From contig NZ_JAAUWV010000008.1 in assembly GCF_014694405.1 (NCBI RefSeq), positions 1 to 64,000 of the forward strand: DNA of 64,000 bases, written 5' to 3'. The notes beneath the pieces are model-generated. The model was not told where the DNA came from, ran no database searches, and saw only the letters and a program-made list of their open reading frames with translations. Below are positions 50,101-58,893 of this stretch, one piece after another. Position 1 is the first letter of the stretch. Every line of letters begins with the position of its first letter. Position numbers and translations under genes: made by a program. This stretch comes from Pseudoalteromonas sp. S16_S37. GTDB taxonomy: Bacteria > Pseudomonadota > Gammaproteobacteria > Enterobacterales > Alteromonadaceae.

Positions 50101-53100
50101 AGTAAGCGCGCCTTAGCCGCTTTGTCTGCCTGTGGCATGTCACTTAAATCTGCAAAACTTAATACTGTCGCAACCTGTTCACTAACCATTTGATAAGGCT
50201 GACCATCTTGCATATCAACAAACGTACGCAGGCTGTCATGACGCGCAACCATATAGTCCATCGCTTGCTGTAATATCTGCATATCAACATGCCCTTGCAT
50301 TTTTATAACGATTGGCATGTTGTGCTCACAGGTTTTACCTTTGAGTTGCTCAACCAACCAAATGCGTGATTGCGTGTATGACAATGGCACTTGAGTAGGT
50401 GCAACATAATGCTGCATTGCTTGAATATTCGCAGCGTTCACCTGCTGATGCGCTTCATCTACTCGAGCTGCCAGCGCCTTAATTGTCGGACATTCGAAGA
50501 TGTCTCTGATACGCAGTGCGATGCCAAACTGTTCGTTGCACAGGTGGATCATTCTAGATGACTGTAAAGAACTTCCTCCCACTTCAAAGAAATTGGCTTC
50601 CACACTGAGTGCATTTTCATCAAGAGAAAGTAACTGTGCCCAACAACTCACAAGCTGGTGTTCTGTTTTGGTGCTCGGAGCAACATAGTCCCCTTGTTGT
50701 ACACAAAGATCCGGTGTAGGTAACGCTTTGCGATCAACCTTACCGTTGCCAGTCAATGGTAACGACGCTAAAACCATCACCACCGTCGGTACCATGTACT
50801 CTGGTAACTGTTGTGCTAACTGCTGCTTAATGGCACCGACATAAGCTTTTTTGTCTGTTTGACTGTGCGTATCGCCGTGAGATGCAGTAACGTAAGCAAC
50901 CAGTTGCTTTTCGCCACCAGCTAGTTGGTGATCGATAACAATTGCTTCATTAACCGACGCTAAAGATGCAAGCGCATACTCAATTTCACCAAGCTCAATT
51001 CTAAAACCTCGAATTTTAACCTGATGGTCAATACGCCCCATGTACTCAAGCGAACCATCAGACAACCAACGAGCTAAGTCGCCACTGCGATATAATCTTT
51101 CACTATGCTTGCCATCAAAATGGGGATTATCAATAAAACGAGCTTGAGTGAGCTCAGGTAGATTCAAATATCCCCTTGCGACACCCGCGCCGCCCACATA
51201 CATTTCACCAATGACACCAACAGGCACCAAGTTTTGATGCGCATCCATCAGCTGTACACTCAAATCACTGAGCGTTCGACCAATAACACTTGCTTCTTTA
51301 CGATTGAGAATATCGCTCTGTAGTACACGCTGATAAGTAACATGCACGGTGGTCTCTGTGATGCCATACATATTGATTAACTGCGGTGTCGCGTCGCCAT
51401 AGAGCGCAACCCATGAAGAAAGCGCAGCAAAATTCAACGCTTCACCACCAAACACCACATAACGCAGTGACGTTGACCTTGCTATGGATTGAGCATCTTT
51501 ATCAGTACAGGCTATGTTAGAAAGCTGAGCGAAAGCGCTTGGTGTTTGGCTCAAAATTGTGACTTTGTGCTCTTGAATTAACTGGAAAAACTCCGCTGAA
51601 GAGCGAGTAACCTCTTGGGGCACAATAACCAGCTTAGCGCCGTAAAATAATGCCCCCCATATTTCCCAGACTGAAAAATCAAAAGCAAAAGAGTGGAATA
51701 AAGTCCAAACATCGCTTTGTTTAAACTCAAAATGTTGTTCACTGGCACTGAATAGCCTAGGTACGTTTTGATGTTCAATAAGTACCCCTTTAGGCTGACC
51801 TGTAGAGCCAGAGGTATATATGACATACGCTAAGTGATTAGGCCCTAAGCCAAGCTCCGATGCGGCAATGTTATCGTTAGGTTGTAATGCAACTTGTTGA
51901 CGCAATGACGCATCATCTAAACACACCGTAACATCATCCGCTAACTGCAATTGCTGCGCTAAGTGTGATTGCGTTATCACCGTCGATAACTGAGCATCGC
52001 TTTGAATATAGTTGATTCGTGAAGACGGTGATGCTGGGTCTAACGGCACATAAGCGCCCCCAGCCTTTAATACCGCCAGAATCGCCACAATCATATCCAA
52101 TGAACGGGTTAGGCAAATACCGACTCTCATATCAGGTTGCACCTGACGTTGCTCAATCAGGTAGTGAGCCAATTGATTAGCCTGCTCATTTAAAGTGGTG
52201 TAGCTCATGCTTTGTTGTTCATAAACAACCGCTATGGCTTGTGGAAAAGCACGCACTTGTGCTTCAAATACCTCGTGAATACATGCTGTGCTGTCTTGCA
52301 ACTGCACCGGGTTCCAATTTACTAATTGTTGCTGTTGCTCATTTTCATTTAATAATGGTGCTTTAAACACACTTTGCGTTGGTGTACGTACCAAAGCGTC
52401 AGCCAAGTGTGCAAAATGACGAGCCATGCGTTCAATCGTGTCGGCATTAAATAGATCTGAGTTGTATTCCCAACCAAGCTGCACACCATCTTGTTGCTCT
52501 TTTACGCTCAGTGTTAGGTCATACTTGGCTATCAAGGTGCGCATTTGGGCTTGCGCTAACGTGACATTAGGTAACTCAAACGCAATATTTTGCTCATCCG
52601 TTTGTACCATCATCACCTGAAACAGCGGGCTGTGACTTAGGTTGCGCGACGGCTGCAAACGCTCAACCACTTGCTCAAATGATACTTTTTGATTTGCGTA
52701 TGCTTCTAACAACACCTCTTTGCTTTGCGCCATTAGTTCTAAAAAGCTCGGCTCGTTAGACAAGTCACTGCGCAGTACCAAGCTATTGACGAACATCCCC
52801 ATCAAATCTGCTATTTCAGCTTGTTCACGGTTGGCTACAGGCGTGCCAATGGCAATATCCTGTTCATTACTGTATCTGGCAATAAGCGCTGCAAAAATTG
52901 CATGCAAGCCCATAAATAATGACGCACTTTTGCTACGGCATAGTTCGCGTAAAGCGGTCGCAGTCTCGGAACTAATGGTGCTGAAATGCGTAATCCCATT
53001 GAAACTTTGTCGTGCCGGACGTGGGTTATCTAACGGAATACTGTGAACTTGAGGTAAACCTGCGAGCTGTTTCGTCCAGTAATCAAGCTGAGTGTGTGCC

Positions 53101-56100
53101 GTCGCGTCACTCAGTTGTGCTTGTTGCCAACACGCATAATCGCTATACGTTGTGCTCAGAACGCTAAGAGGGCTCGCTTTACCTTGTGACAAGGCGGTGT
53201 AAAGCGTATTAAACTCTTGAATGAACAACTTAATAGACCAACCATCAAAAGCAATATGATGAATGTTGAACAACAAAATACCGTTGTTCTGTTGTGCTTC
53301 ATCACCCAAATGCAGTTGCTTTACTCGGATCATTAAATCTGATGCCAAATCAAATGGGCGTAGCGCAAACTCAGTACATAGACGTTCCACTAAGGCATGT
53401 TGCGCACTGCAATCTTCATTGCTCAAATCTACGTACTCAATACAAAAATTATCGGCTGAGCGTAAGTGCGGTACAGCTGCGCCACAGTGATCTTGATAAA
53501 TGGTACGTAAAGGTTGATGGCGAGCAATGATCTGCATAACTGCTTGCGTTGCAATTTCGCGGTTAAAGTGACCGTGAATTGTCATCGCTTGTGGCATGTT
53601 GTACTGCACACTATTGCCCTGCGCTCGGTCAATCAGCCACATACTTTGTTGTGCGCTGGACATCACGAGGGTGTCTTCACTGCAGCCACTGATTTGTGTG
53701 TAGGTTGAATTATCTTTGCTTTTTTGTGCATCGATTAGAGCTGCTAATGCACGTAAATCTCGCGCAGCAAATACTTGATCAAACTCTAATTGGCATGACA
53801 AGGTATTACGGATATGTGCAACGAGTTGCATGACTAACAAAGAATGCCCACCGAGTGCAAAGAAGTTAGCATTCGCGCTAATTGCTTGTTCCTCAACGTC
53901 CAGCAACTTAGCCCATAGTGCACACAACACTTTTTCGGTATTGCTGCTTGGCGCGACATATTGATTTTGCAGTGATGCAACATCTGGGGCTGGCAGCGCT
54001 TTTTTATCAATTTTACCGTTTGGTGTGAGTGGCCATGCCTCTATCATGGTAAATACACTGGGAATCATGTAATGCGGCAGTTTTAATGCCAGTGCCTGTC
54101 TTAACTCATCTGTTGCATTACGTTCACTGCGGCTCTCATGGCACTGCACGTAAGCAATTAACTTATGATCGCCTTGTGAGTCTGCACGTGCGACCACCAA
54201 GCAACTATTGACCATTGGCAACTGGCTGAGGTGATGCTCTATCTCACCCAATTCAATGCGAAAGCCTCTAATTTTAACTTGGTCGCCTATACGACCTTTA
54301 TAGGCAATTGACCCATCGGTTTGAAAGCAAACTAGGTCACCCGTTTTGTACAACTTGCTTGCTGTATCCGTCGAAAAAGGATTGGCTACAAACACACTGT
54401 CTGTTAAATCCTGGCGGTTGATATAACCTAATGATTGACGCTCACCCGCTAAATAAAGCTCACCGGTCACGCCAATGGGTGTTTGCTGCCCGTGTTCATT
54501 TAAAATATAGGCTTGACCGTTGGCAATTGGTTTACCAATCAAGACATCGCCAACAATGGGCTCGCTGATAGAATGTGCAGTAGCGTAAACAGTGTCTTCT
54601 GTTGGCCCATATAAATTAACCACTCGCTGCGCATTGCTGTGTGCAAGCAGCTCATTCGCCAAGGCTTTAGGTAATGGTTCACCTGCACTGTTTATCGTCA
54701 ACACAGAACTTGGGATTGCAGATTCGTTAAGCACTGCCTTAATGCCCGATGGCACGCTATTGATAAGCGTTATGCCAGCATCTTGGTAGCCTAACTCTGT
54801 CAGAGATAAGATATTTTCAACAATGACGCAACAACCACCACAACTTAACGGCGCAAATAACTCAAATACCGATAAGTCAAAGTTCAATGATGTAGACGCT
54901 AATACCTTATTGAGTTCAGCTTCACTAAAGTAGACCTGTGCCCACTTAACAAAGGCAACGACATTGCGATGCGCGATCTGAACGCCTTTAGGTTTTCCTG
55001 TAGAGCCTGATGTATATAAGACATACGCAAGTTGATCGGCACTCAATGCATGTTGGCCAGATAAATTTGCTGTATCATATTGATGTAATTGCTCTTTTAG
55101 ATGTGGGTCGTCTAAAGCAACAATCTGGATTTGCTCAGCAAAAGTGATCTGTTGCGCAACGCCTTGTTGGCTGATCACAAACCTCATTGCCGCATCATCC
55201 GCAATGTAGGCTAAACGTTCGGCCGGATAACTTGGGTCTAACGCAACATATGCACCACCAGCTTTAAGTATGCCAAGCACAGCAACGGCCATATCAACAC
55301 CCCGCTCAATGCATACCCCAACTAGCTCTGCTTTTTGCAAACCTTGATTGACTAGGTATTGGGCTAATTGATTCGCTCTCTCGTTCAGTTGCTGGTAACT
55401 CAACTGCTGCTGATTATGGATCAGTGCAACCTGCTGTGGGGTGCGAGCAACTTGTTGCTCAAATAACTCGTGCACCAACAGAGTTCTTTCAAAATCCAGT
55501 GATTCTGGTTGGAATTGCTGATTTAAAAGCGCCTTTTCGCTATATGGAATAAGGTCTAAATCATCTATCGTGATATCGCCGCCATCTTCCTTGCTTAACT
55601 GCGCCAATAAAAACTCAAATCGCTCACCTAATAACTGTATTTCTGGTTTAGAGAAATAGCCTAAGTGATGGTCAAGTTGCAGCTCTAAATCCTCACCATC
55701 CCCATCCCAAATAGTGACGGTCAGTGGCACGGCGTCATGATGATGGTGATGGTAAATCACCTCTGCAGGCACACCATCAAAAGCAAGATCGCTATAATCT
55801 AGCTTTAGGTAGTTGAAGCTGATATCAAACAACGCATCTTGCATGCCACTTTTGTTTAGGGCTTGCATCATGTGGCCGATTGGAAATCTTTGGTGACGAA
55901 AACTGGCCTTTTGTAATTTTGCTATCTGCTGAGCCAAGGTCGAAAATGGCTGCGTTTTATCAACTTGTATAACAACTAGAGGACTGACACTGGTAAACAC
56001 TGCAACCATGTCTTTTTCGGTGCTATTTCTGCGGTTGTGGGCAGGGATCCCGAAGCTAATTGCATCTTGATTGTATGCTAATGAGAAGTAACAGCTCAGC

Positions 56101-56864
56101 ATGCCAATAAATAACTGTGGAACACCCACGCCCATCTTGCTAGCAGCAGCATTGAAGCGCTCAAAATCCGCACGTGAAAGTGGAATTCGGTGACGGGCAC
56201 TAGGGATAATATCTTGCTCTGTAAAGCTACTCGCATAATTCTGATTTAGTAACTTTTCAGGCATGTTTTGGCAGTGTGATTGCCAAAACGCTTTATCATT
56301 TTGATATCGTTTAGATGAGAGGTAGCTCAAGTCTTTTTCACACGTACTCTGCCAAAGACCATGATCATTTTGTGATAAGTCCGCTGCATCGTTGTAGTAA
56401 TCAGCCAGTTGATGAGCCCAATTAGCAAACCCCCAACCATCCATCGCTAAATGATGACTTAAACCAACATACCAATATTGAAAGTCAGCTAACTTCAGTA
56501 CAAAGCCGAAACACATTTGTGCATCTTTAAAGTTAATTGGCTTTTGAAATAGTTCATCAAGCCACTCAATAGCTGCTTGCTCAGGCTGAAGCTCAAGACT
56601 AAAGTCATGCAGTGGTAAATCTGATGAGCGAGTGTTGCTGATGTACTGCTTTACGTCATCATGCTCGGCAACAATTCGAATGCCAAATGCATCATGATTA
56701 ATCACCAAAGCTTGGTGCGCTAATCGAATTTTATCCAGATCTATGGCACCACATCGAATATAGCCACCGATGTTATACAACGGACTGCTACTATTGTGCA
56801 GTTGGTCAAAGTAAATGTCTTGTTGTGTCAGAGATAATGGAAATCTCACCTGTGATTCACTCAT
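47190..56864 (-). CDS. NRPS-1: initiating three-module synthetase (Ala/Gly, Thr, aminoadipate)
   Basis: A protein of about 3224 residues. Order (numbered from the TTG at 56882): C (10-450, HHLAMDG); A1 (core near 622); T (LGGHSL near 1010); C (HHIAFDG near 1210); A2 (near 1690); T (VGGSSL near 2102); C (HHIISDG near 2298); A3 (FTSGTSG near 2780); T (IGGHSL near 3170). It lacks a TubC docking domain and opens with a C domain, as expected for an assembly line primed with an acyl group. Codes read by eye: A1 DLFNNALVYK (Ala, possibly Gly), A2 DFWSVGMVHK (Thr-like), A3 DPRHFVLRAK, almost identical to the Lys2 aminoadipate code and carrying its HDPLQRDMFTPL segment. No E domain. The frame extends to TTG at 56882, but AAGGA overlapping those codons lies 10 nt before ATG 56864, which I take as the start. 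The tail is basic (KNKNKVIL). Confidence 0.93.
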   Translation of the reverse strand: MSESQVRFPLSLTQQDIYFDQLHNSSSPLYNIGGYIRCGAIDLDKIRLAHQALVINHDAFGIRIVAEHDDVKQYISNTRSSDLPLHDFSLELQPEQAAIEWLDELFQKPINFKDAQMCFGFVLKLADFQYWYVGLSHHLAMDGWGFANWAHQLADYYNDAADLSQNDHGLWQSTCEKDLSYLSSKRYQNDKAFWQSHCQNMPEKLLNQNYASSFTEQDIIPSARHRIPLSRADFERFNAAASKMGVGVPQLFIGMLSCYFSLAYNQDAISFGIPAHNRRNSTEKDMVAVFTSVSPLVVIQVDKTQPFSTLAQQIAKLQKASFRHQRFPIGHMMQALNKSGMQDALFDISFNYLKLDYSDLAFDGVPAEVIYHHHHHDAVPLTVTIWDGDGEDLELQLDHHLGYFSKPEIQLLGERFEFLLAQLSKEDGGDITIDDLDLIPYSEKALLNQQFQPESLDFERTLLVHELFEQQVARTPQQVALIHNQQQLSYQQLNERANQLAQYLVNQGLQKAELVGVCIERGVDMAVAVLGILKAGGAYVALDPSYPAERLAYIADDAAMRFVISQQGVAQQITFAEQIQIVALDDPHLKEQLHQYDTANLSGQHALSADQLAYVLYTSGSTGKPKGVQIAHRNVVAFVKWAQVYFSEAELNKVLASTSLNFDLSVFELFAPLSCGGCCVIVENILSLTELGYQDAGITLINSVPSGIKAVLNESAIPSSVLTINSAGEPLPKALANELLAHSNAQRVVNLYGPTEDTVYATAHSISEPIVGDVLIGKPIANGQAYILNEHGQQTPIGVTGELYLAGERQSLGYINRQDLTDSVFVANPFSTDTASKLYKTGDLVCFQTDGSIAYKGRIGDQVKIRGFRIELGEIEHHLSQLPMVNSCLVVARADSQGDHKLIAYVQCHESRSERNATDELRQALALKLPHYMIPSVFTMIEAWPLTPNGKIDKKALPAPDVASLQNQYVAPSSNTEKVLCALWAKLLDVEEQAISANANFFALGGHSLLVMQLVAHIRNTLSCQLEFDQVFAARDLRALAALIDAQKSKDNSTYTQISGCSEDTLVMSSAQQSMWLIDRAQGNSVQYNMPQAMTIHGHFNREIATQAVMQIIARHQPLRTIYQDHCGAAVPHLRSADNFCIEYVDLSNEDCSAQHALVERLCTEFALRPFDLASDLMIRVKQLHLGDEAQQNNGILLFNIHHIAFDGWSIKLFIQEFNTLYTALSQGKASPLSVLSTTYSDYACWQQAQLSDATAHTQLDYWTKQLAGLPQVHSIPLDNPRPARQSFNGITHFSTISSETATALRELCRSKSASLFMGLHAIFAALIARYSNEQDIAIGTPVANREQAEIADLMGMFVNSLVLRSDLSNEPSFLELMAQSKEVLLEAYANQKVSFEQVVERLQPSRNLSHSPLFQVMMVQTDEQNIAFELPNVTLAQAQMRTLIAKYDLTLSVKEQQDGVQLGWEYNSDLFNADTIERMARHFAHLADALVRTPTQSVFKAPLLNENEQQQQLVNWNPVQLQDSTACIHEVFEAQVRAFPQAIAVVYEQQSMSYTTLNEQANQLAHYLIEQRQVQPDMRVGICLTRSLDMIVAILAVLKAGGAYVPLDPASPSSRINYIQSDAQLSTVITQSHLAQQLQLADDVTVCLDDASLRQQVALQPNDNIAASELGLGPNHLAYVIYTSGSTGQPKGVLIEHQNVPRLFSASEQHFEFKQSDVWTLFHSFAFDFSVWEIWGALFYGAKLVIVPQEVTRSSAEFFQLIQEHKVTILSQTPSAFAQLSNIACTDKDAQSIARSTSLRYVVFGGEALNFAALSSWVALYGDATPQLINMYGITETTVHVTYQRVLQSDILNRKEASVIGRTLSDLSVQLMDAHQNLVPVGVIGEMYVGGAGVARGYLNLPELTQARFIDNPHFDGKHSERLYRSGDLARWLSDGSLEYMGRIDHQVKIRGFRIELGEIEYALASLASVNEAIVIDHQLAGGEKQLVAYVTASHGDTHSQTDKKAYVGAIKQQLAQQLPEYMVPTVVMVLASLPLTGNGKVDRKALPTPDLCVQQGDYVAPSTKTEHQLVSCWAQLLSLDENALSVEANFFEVGGSSLQSSRMIHLCNEQFGIALRIRDIFECPTIKALAARVDEAHQQVNAANIQAMQHYVAPTQVPLSYTQSRIWLVEQLKGKTCEHNMPIVIKMQGHVDMQILQQAMDYMVARHDSLRTFVDMQDGQPYQMVSEQVATVLSFADLSDMPQADKAAKARLLAYENDVQPFNLAAPSLLRATLIQLTQADYQLHINFHHIISDGWSITLFVNELLAAYDAFSAQKQPHLPVLKFNYQDFALWQQAFLQSEQAHSQAAFWKQYLQGCNEQITLPYQHKVASAKAQGKNVVRAKINNTLTASLNKLAARHQGSLFNVMHAALALLIGRVSGEQDFNIGIPVTGRNIAGTENILGAFLNNLPIRTQLDLAQPFSHMLSREVKNVAAVLSNQDLPFEHILTLSEAKRTNDTTPLFQIFLNMLSLPEVESANDAFSVSLEKGSDVGSKFNITFYIVPTDSGMEIHCNFNNKLFAVPDIERLVAQYTLLLEQLSENSDKACGQYQLVQTTDFVPQLTQSLSLSWQGPVHQCFEQVAEQMPSNVALRFNTKQWRYDELNSIVNYYAQQLAQAGVRSGDTVAIMTERSDALVIATLAVLKAGAAFMMLSKTVPARRILQQMQAVPPKVLISLSTEETIDDKVQAHITQIGCARVDVIADKHIATQYLTAERFVGPEIAADAPACIGFTSGTSGQPKAVIGRHSALSIFMPWMREAFSLNVDDRFGMMSGLVHDPLQRDMFTPLCMGATLCIPQEQDYDVARLNDWLLDNQISVLHLTPSLGNMLSGSVERPIESLRKGFFVGEALTTAHVRKFKEFAPNLSVVNLYGSTETSRAVSYFNVDTHLDYNNTDEIVPVGCGIGGVQLVLFNSQMTPCGVGEVGQIGVRSEHLSLGYGNDVQLNKEKFIQTPGSTKPGDVIYLTGDLGYYRADGNVTCLGRMDKQVKIRGFRVELAEIEAVLKRHESVHQVAITTQARADELMIVGCVVLAKGHEQSNQTIRTWLAERLPDYMVPAHLAIVEQIPMTENGKLDSNKLSELILIAGPSELEPPANELETQLLAIWRELLGVEQISMLDDFFSIGGHSLLTTRLLAKVKQQFGVEIEYKAFFDDSSIRAIAAHIESVKLANSVLKSNKNKNKVIL

Positions 56865-56874
56865 CTTTTCAATA

Positions 56875-56879
56875 TCCTT
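56875..56879 (-). promoter_or_regulatory. Ribosome-binding site that sets the NRPS-1 start
   Basis: AAGGA on the minus strand, 10 nt upstream of the ATG at 56864. It overlaps the first codons of the longer TTG-initiated frame at 56882, which has no comparable site of its own, so the TTG start is unlikely. Confidence 0.75.
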
Positions 56880-57033
56880 CAAGTAGATATTTCACTTTCA
56901 GCTACCGAGAGTTGCCTACGAAACTGAAAATTTTCCTATCAAGCACCCACAACTCGGCCTATCTTCTGATTTTCAGAAAATATGCTCCCTCTTCTAGGGA
57001 AATTAAGTTATGAGGAACGACGCTTTATTAAGG

Positions 57034-57082
57034 CTTCTCTTGGTAGTTTTTTTACTATGTTGTTATTCACTACCAAGAGAAG
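57034..57082 (-). repeat. Perfect 14-bp inverted repeat between exporter and NRPS-1 genes
   Basis: Arms CTTCTCTTGGTAGT (57034-57047) and ACTACCAAGAGAAG (57069-57082) are separated by 21 nt. They lie in the only sizeable gap (263 nt to the ATG) inside the synthetic operon. No U run follows the stem on the minus strand, so it is not a simple terminator. It could be an operator for a dimeric regulator, or an mRNA structure that separates transporter expression from that of the megasynthases. I see no convincing -10/-35 pair beside it. Confidence 0.75.
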
Positions 57083-57127
57083 TATTTGCCGACTTAGTAA
57101 CGCCGATAGTCGACTCGGTGTGGCGCG

Positions 57128-58879
57128 TTAAGTCTGCGCGGCCACCTTTTTAGTACTGACAATGTTTCTTGTTTTAGTACGCTCATCGATGATCTCTCGC
57201 TCGGTTATGCAATCGACTAACGAACCACTTTCCATCACAAGAATTTTGTCAGCGACATCGAAGTAGCGATCATCGTGGCTAATCGCTACCACAGCCTTAC
57301 CTTTGGCTTTTAGCTGAGGCAAAATGTGGTAATAGAAGAACTCTTTGAAAATGGGGTCCTGATCCGCAGCCCACTCGTCAAATAGGTAGAACTCCTTATC
57401 TTCCAGAAAAGCCACCAATAGCGCCAAGCGTCGCTTTTGGCCATCAGAGAGGGAGATAGTCGAAAACTCACCATTTTTGATTGTCACTTTGTCATCAAGG
57501 CCCAACTCTTTGAGATATAAGTCAATCTCGTCCTGTTGAATTTTTAACGCCTCTTCCGAGTCACCATTTTCAGTCAGTAGACGATTAAATAAGTAGTAGT
57601 TAGAATAGATTGACGAAATACTTTGCCTAACGCTTTTAATACTATGTGAATCAACCACTGTGTTACCAAAGCTGATCGTGCCACTACTTGGCTGATGGTG
57701 AAGTGTAAGCAGCTTACTTAACGTTGACTTACCTGAACCATTACCACCTACGATAAAAGTGATTTGTCCCTTTTCAATGGTGAAATCAATCGGCCCAATT
57801 TTGAAACCTTCTAAGCCATCACGCTCAGGATATTGATAACCAACCTGCGAAAAACGGATTTCCTGCCAATCCTCAAGGGGGAAAACATCGTGATTTATGT
57901 TCTCTGGTGGAATTTCCTGGAAAATTTTGTTCACCTTATTCAATGACACACGCGATACAATGATCTGTGGAATCGAATTGATCACGATTGATACAGGGCC
58001 TGTGATGTAAAGTAGCGCCATCACAACACCTACCAACTCATCCGAACTCATTGCCTCATAGTTGATAAAGATGAAAGTCACTATGCCGATAACAAAGAAA
58101 CTGATCATGTCACCATAGTTAGCTGCAGCACGCGTAATGGTGTTACCCGTTTTTTCTGCATCACGAACATCATGCTCATTCTTTGTAAGTACTTCATCAA
58201 GGTAGATGCGGCTTTTTACATCGTTAAGCTTTAGTTCTTTGTTGCCATAAATAAGGCCATTAATAGCCTCTAACAGGTCATCTACTTTCTTTCGAGAATG
58301 AGATAGGTAAACGTTACTTAACAAAATAGGTAATTGATAAGTAATAACACCAAAAGTAATCGCCCCAATAACAAACCAGAAGACATTGATATTCAGATAA
58401 ATTAAGAATCCTAGTAGGCCAATAATTGTTACACTGTTAATGAGTACATCAGGTAGCATACGCGCACCAGATACAATGCGACCTACATCAGTCGTAATGG
58501 TTGCAAGTAGTTTAGCTGAACCCATTTTTTCAAGTACATCCGTTGAGGCAGCCATAATACGCTTGTAAAAGCCGATCCTCATTTCTGTACTCAAATCGAT
58601 AGACACACGCGTTAAGATAACTTGCGACAATGTTCGCGTCACAAGAATAAAGACACACACAATCAAAAACAGTGTGGCGACTTTATAATCACTAACATCA
58701 TAGGAAAATACGGTTCTAATGGTCGACTCGTACTCTACGACAGATGCAGGATCTTCACTGATAGCACTCAATACAATGGGTATTAAAAGTGCGTAACAGA
58801 TACCAGAGAGCGCCCCCAATAGTATTGAGAAAAAAACCTTATTAGGCGCTTGTCTACTAAAAGCATCAAAAAGCTTCAT
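57128..58879 (-). CDS. Cyclic-peptide/siderophore ABC exporter, PvdE/SyrD type
   Basis: A 583-residue half-transporter with a fused ATPase. About six membrane helices fill residues 15-305 (first one around FFSILLGALSGICYALLIP). The nucleotide-binding domain (about 340-570) has Walker A GGNGSGKSTL, signature LSDGQKRR, Walker B FYLFDEWAADQDP and the switch His in ISHDDRYF. LSDGQKRR and DEWAADQDP are characteristic of the cyclic-peptide-export family that includes PvdE, which moves acylated peptide precursors from cytoplasm to periplasm, and SyrD. It starts 14 nt after the acylase gene, so precursor export and periplasmic deacylation are co-expressed. Confidence 0.93.
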   Translation of the reverse strand: MKLFDAFSRQAPNKVFFSILLGALSGICYALLIPIVLSAISEDPASVVEYESTIRTVFSYDVSDYKVATLFLIVCVFILVTRTLSQVILTRVSIDLSTEMRIGFYKRIMAASTDVLEKMGSAKLLATITTDVGRIVSGARMLPDVLINSVTIIGLLGFLIYLNINVFWFVIGAITFGVITYQLPILLSNVYLSHSRKKVDDLLEAINGLIYGNKELKLNDVKSRIYLDEVLTKNEHDVRDAEKTGNTITRAAANYGDMISFFVIGIVTFIFINYEAMSSDELVGVVMALLYITGPVSIVINSIPQIIVSRVSLNKVNKIFQEIPPENINHDVFPLEDWQEIRFSQVGYQYPERDGLEGFKIGPIDFTIEKGQITFIVGGNGSGKSTLSKLLTLHHQPSSGTISFGNTVVDSHSIKSVRQSISSIYSNYYLFNRLLTENGDSEEALKIQQDEIDLYLKELGLDDKVTIKNGEFSTISLSDGQKRRLALLVAFLEDKEFYLFDEWAADQDPIFKEFFYYHILPQLKAKGKAVVAISHDDRYFDVADKILVMESGSLVDCITEREIIDERTKTRNIVSTKKVAAQT

Positions 58880-58893
58880 ATTCTGTTCCCTAT

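Noticed and set aside
55680-55770. Run of five histidines in the first C domain of NRPS-1 as a metal-binding element
   Set aside because: A short His run in a loop of one domain has no partner residues or conservation evidence; most likely chance.
47190-56882. NRPS-1 starting at TTG 56882
   Set aside because: The AAGGA that would serve as ribosome-binding site overlaps those codons and is correctly spaced for the ATG at 56864.
57034-57082. The inverted repeat as an intrinsic terminator after the exporter gene
   Set aside because: On the minus strand the stem is followed by CCUUAAUAAAG, not a U run, and the loop is 21 nt.
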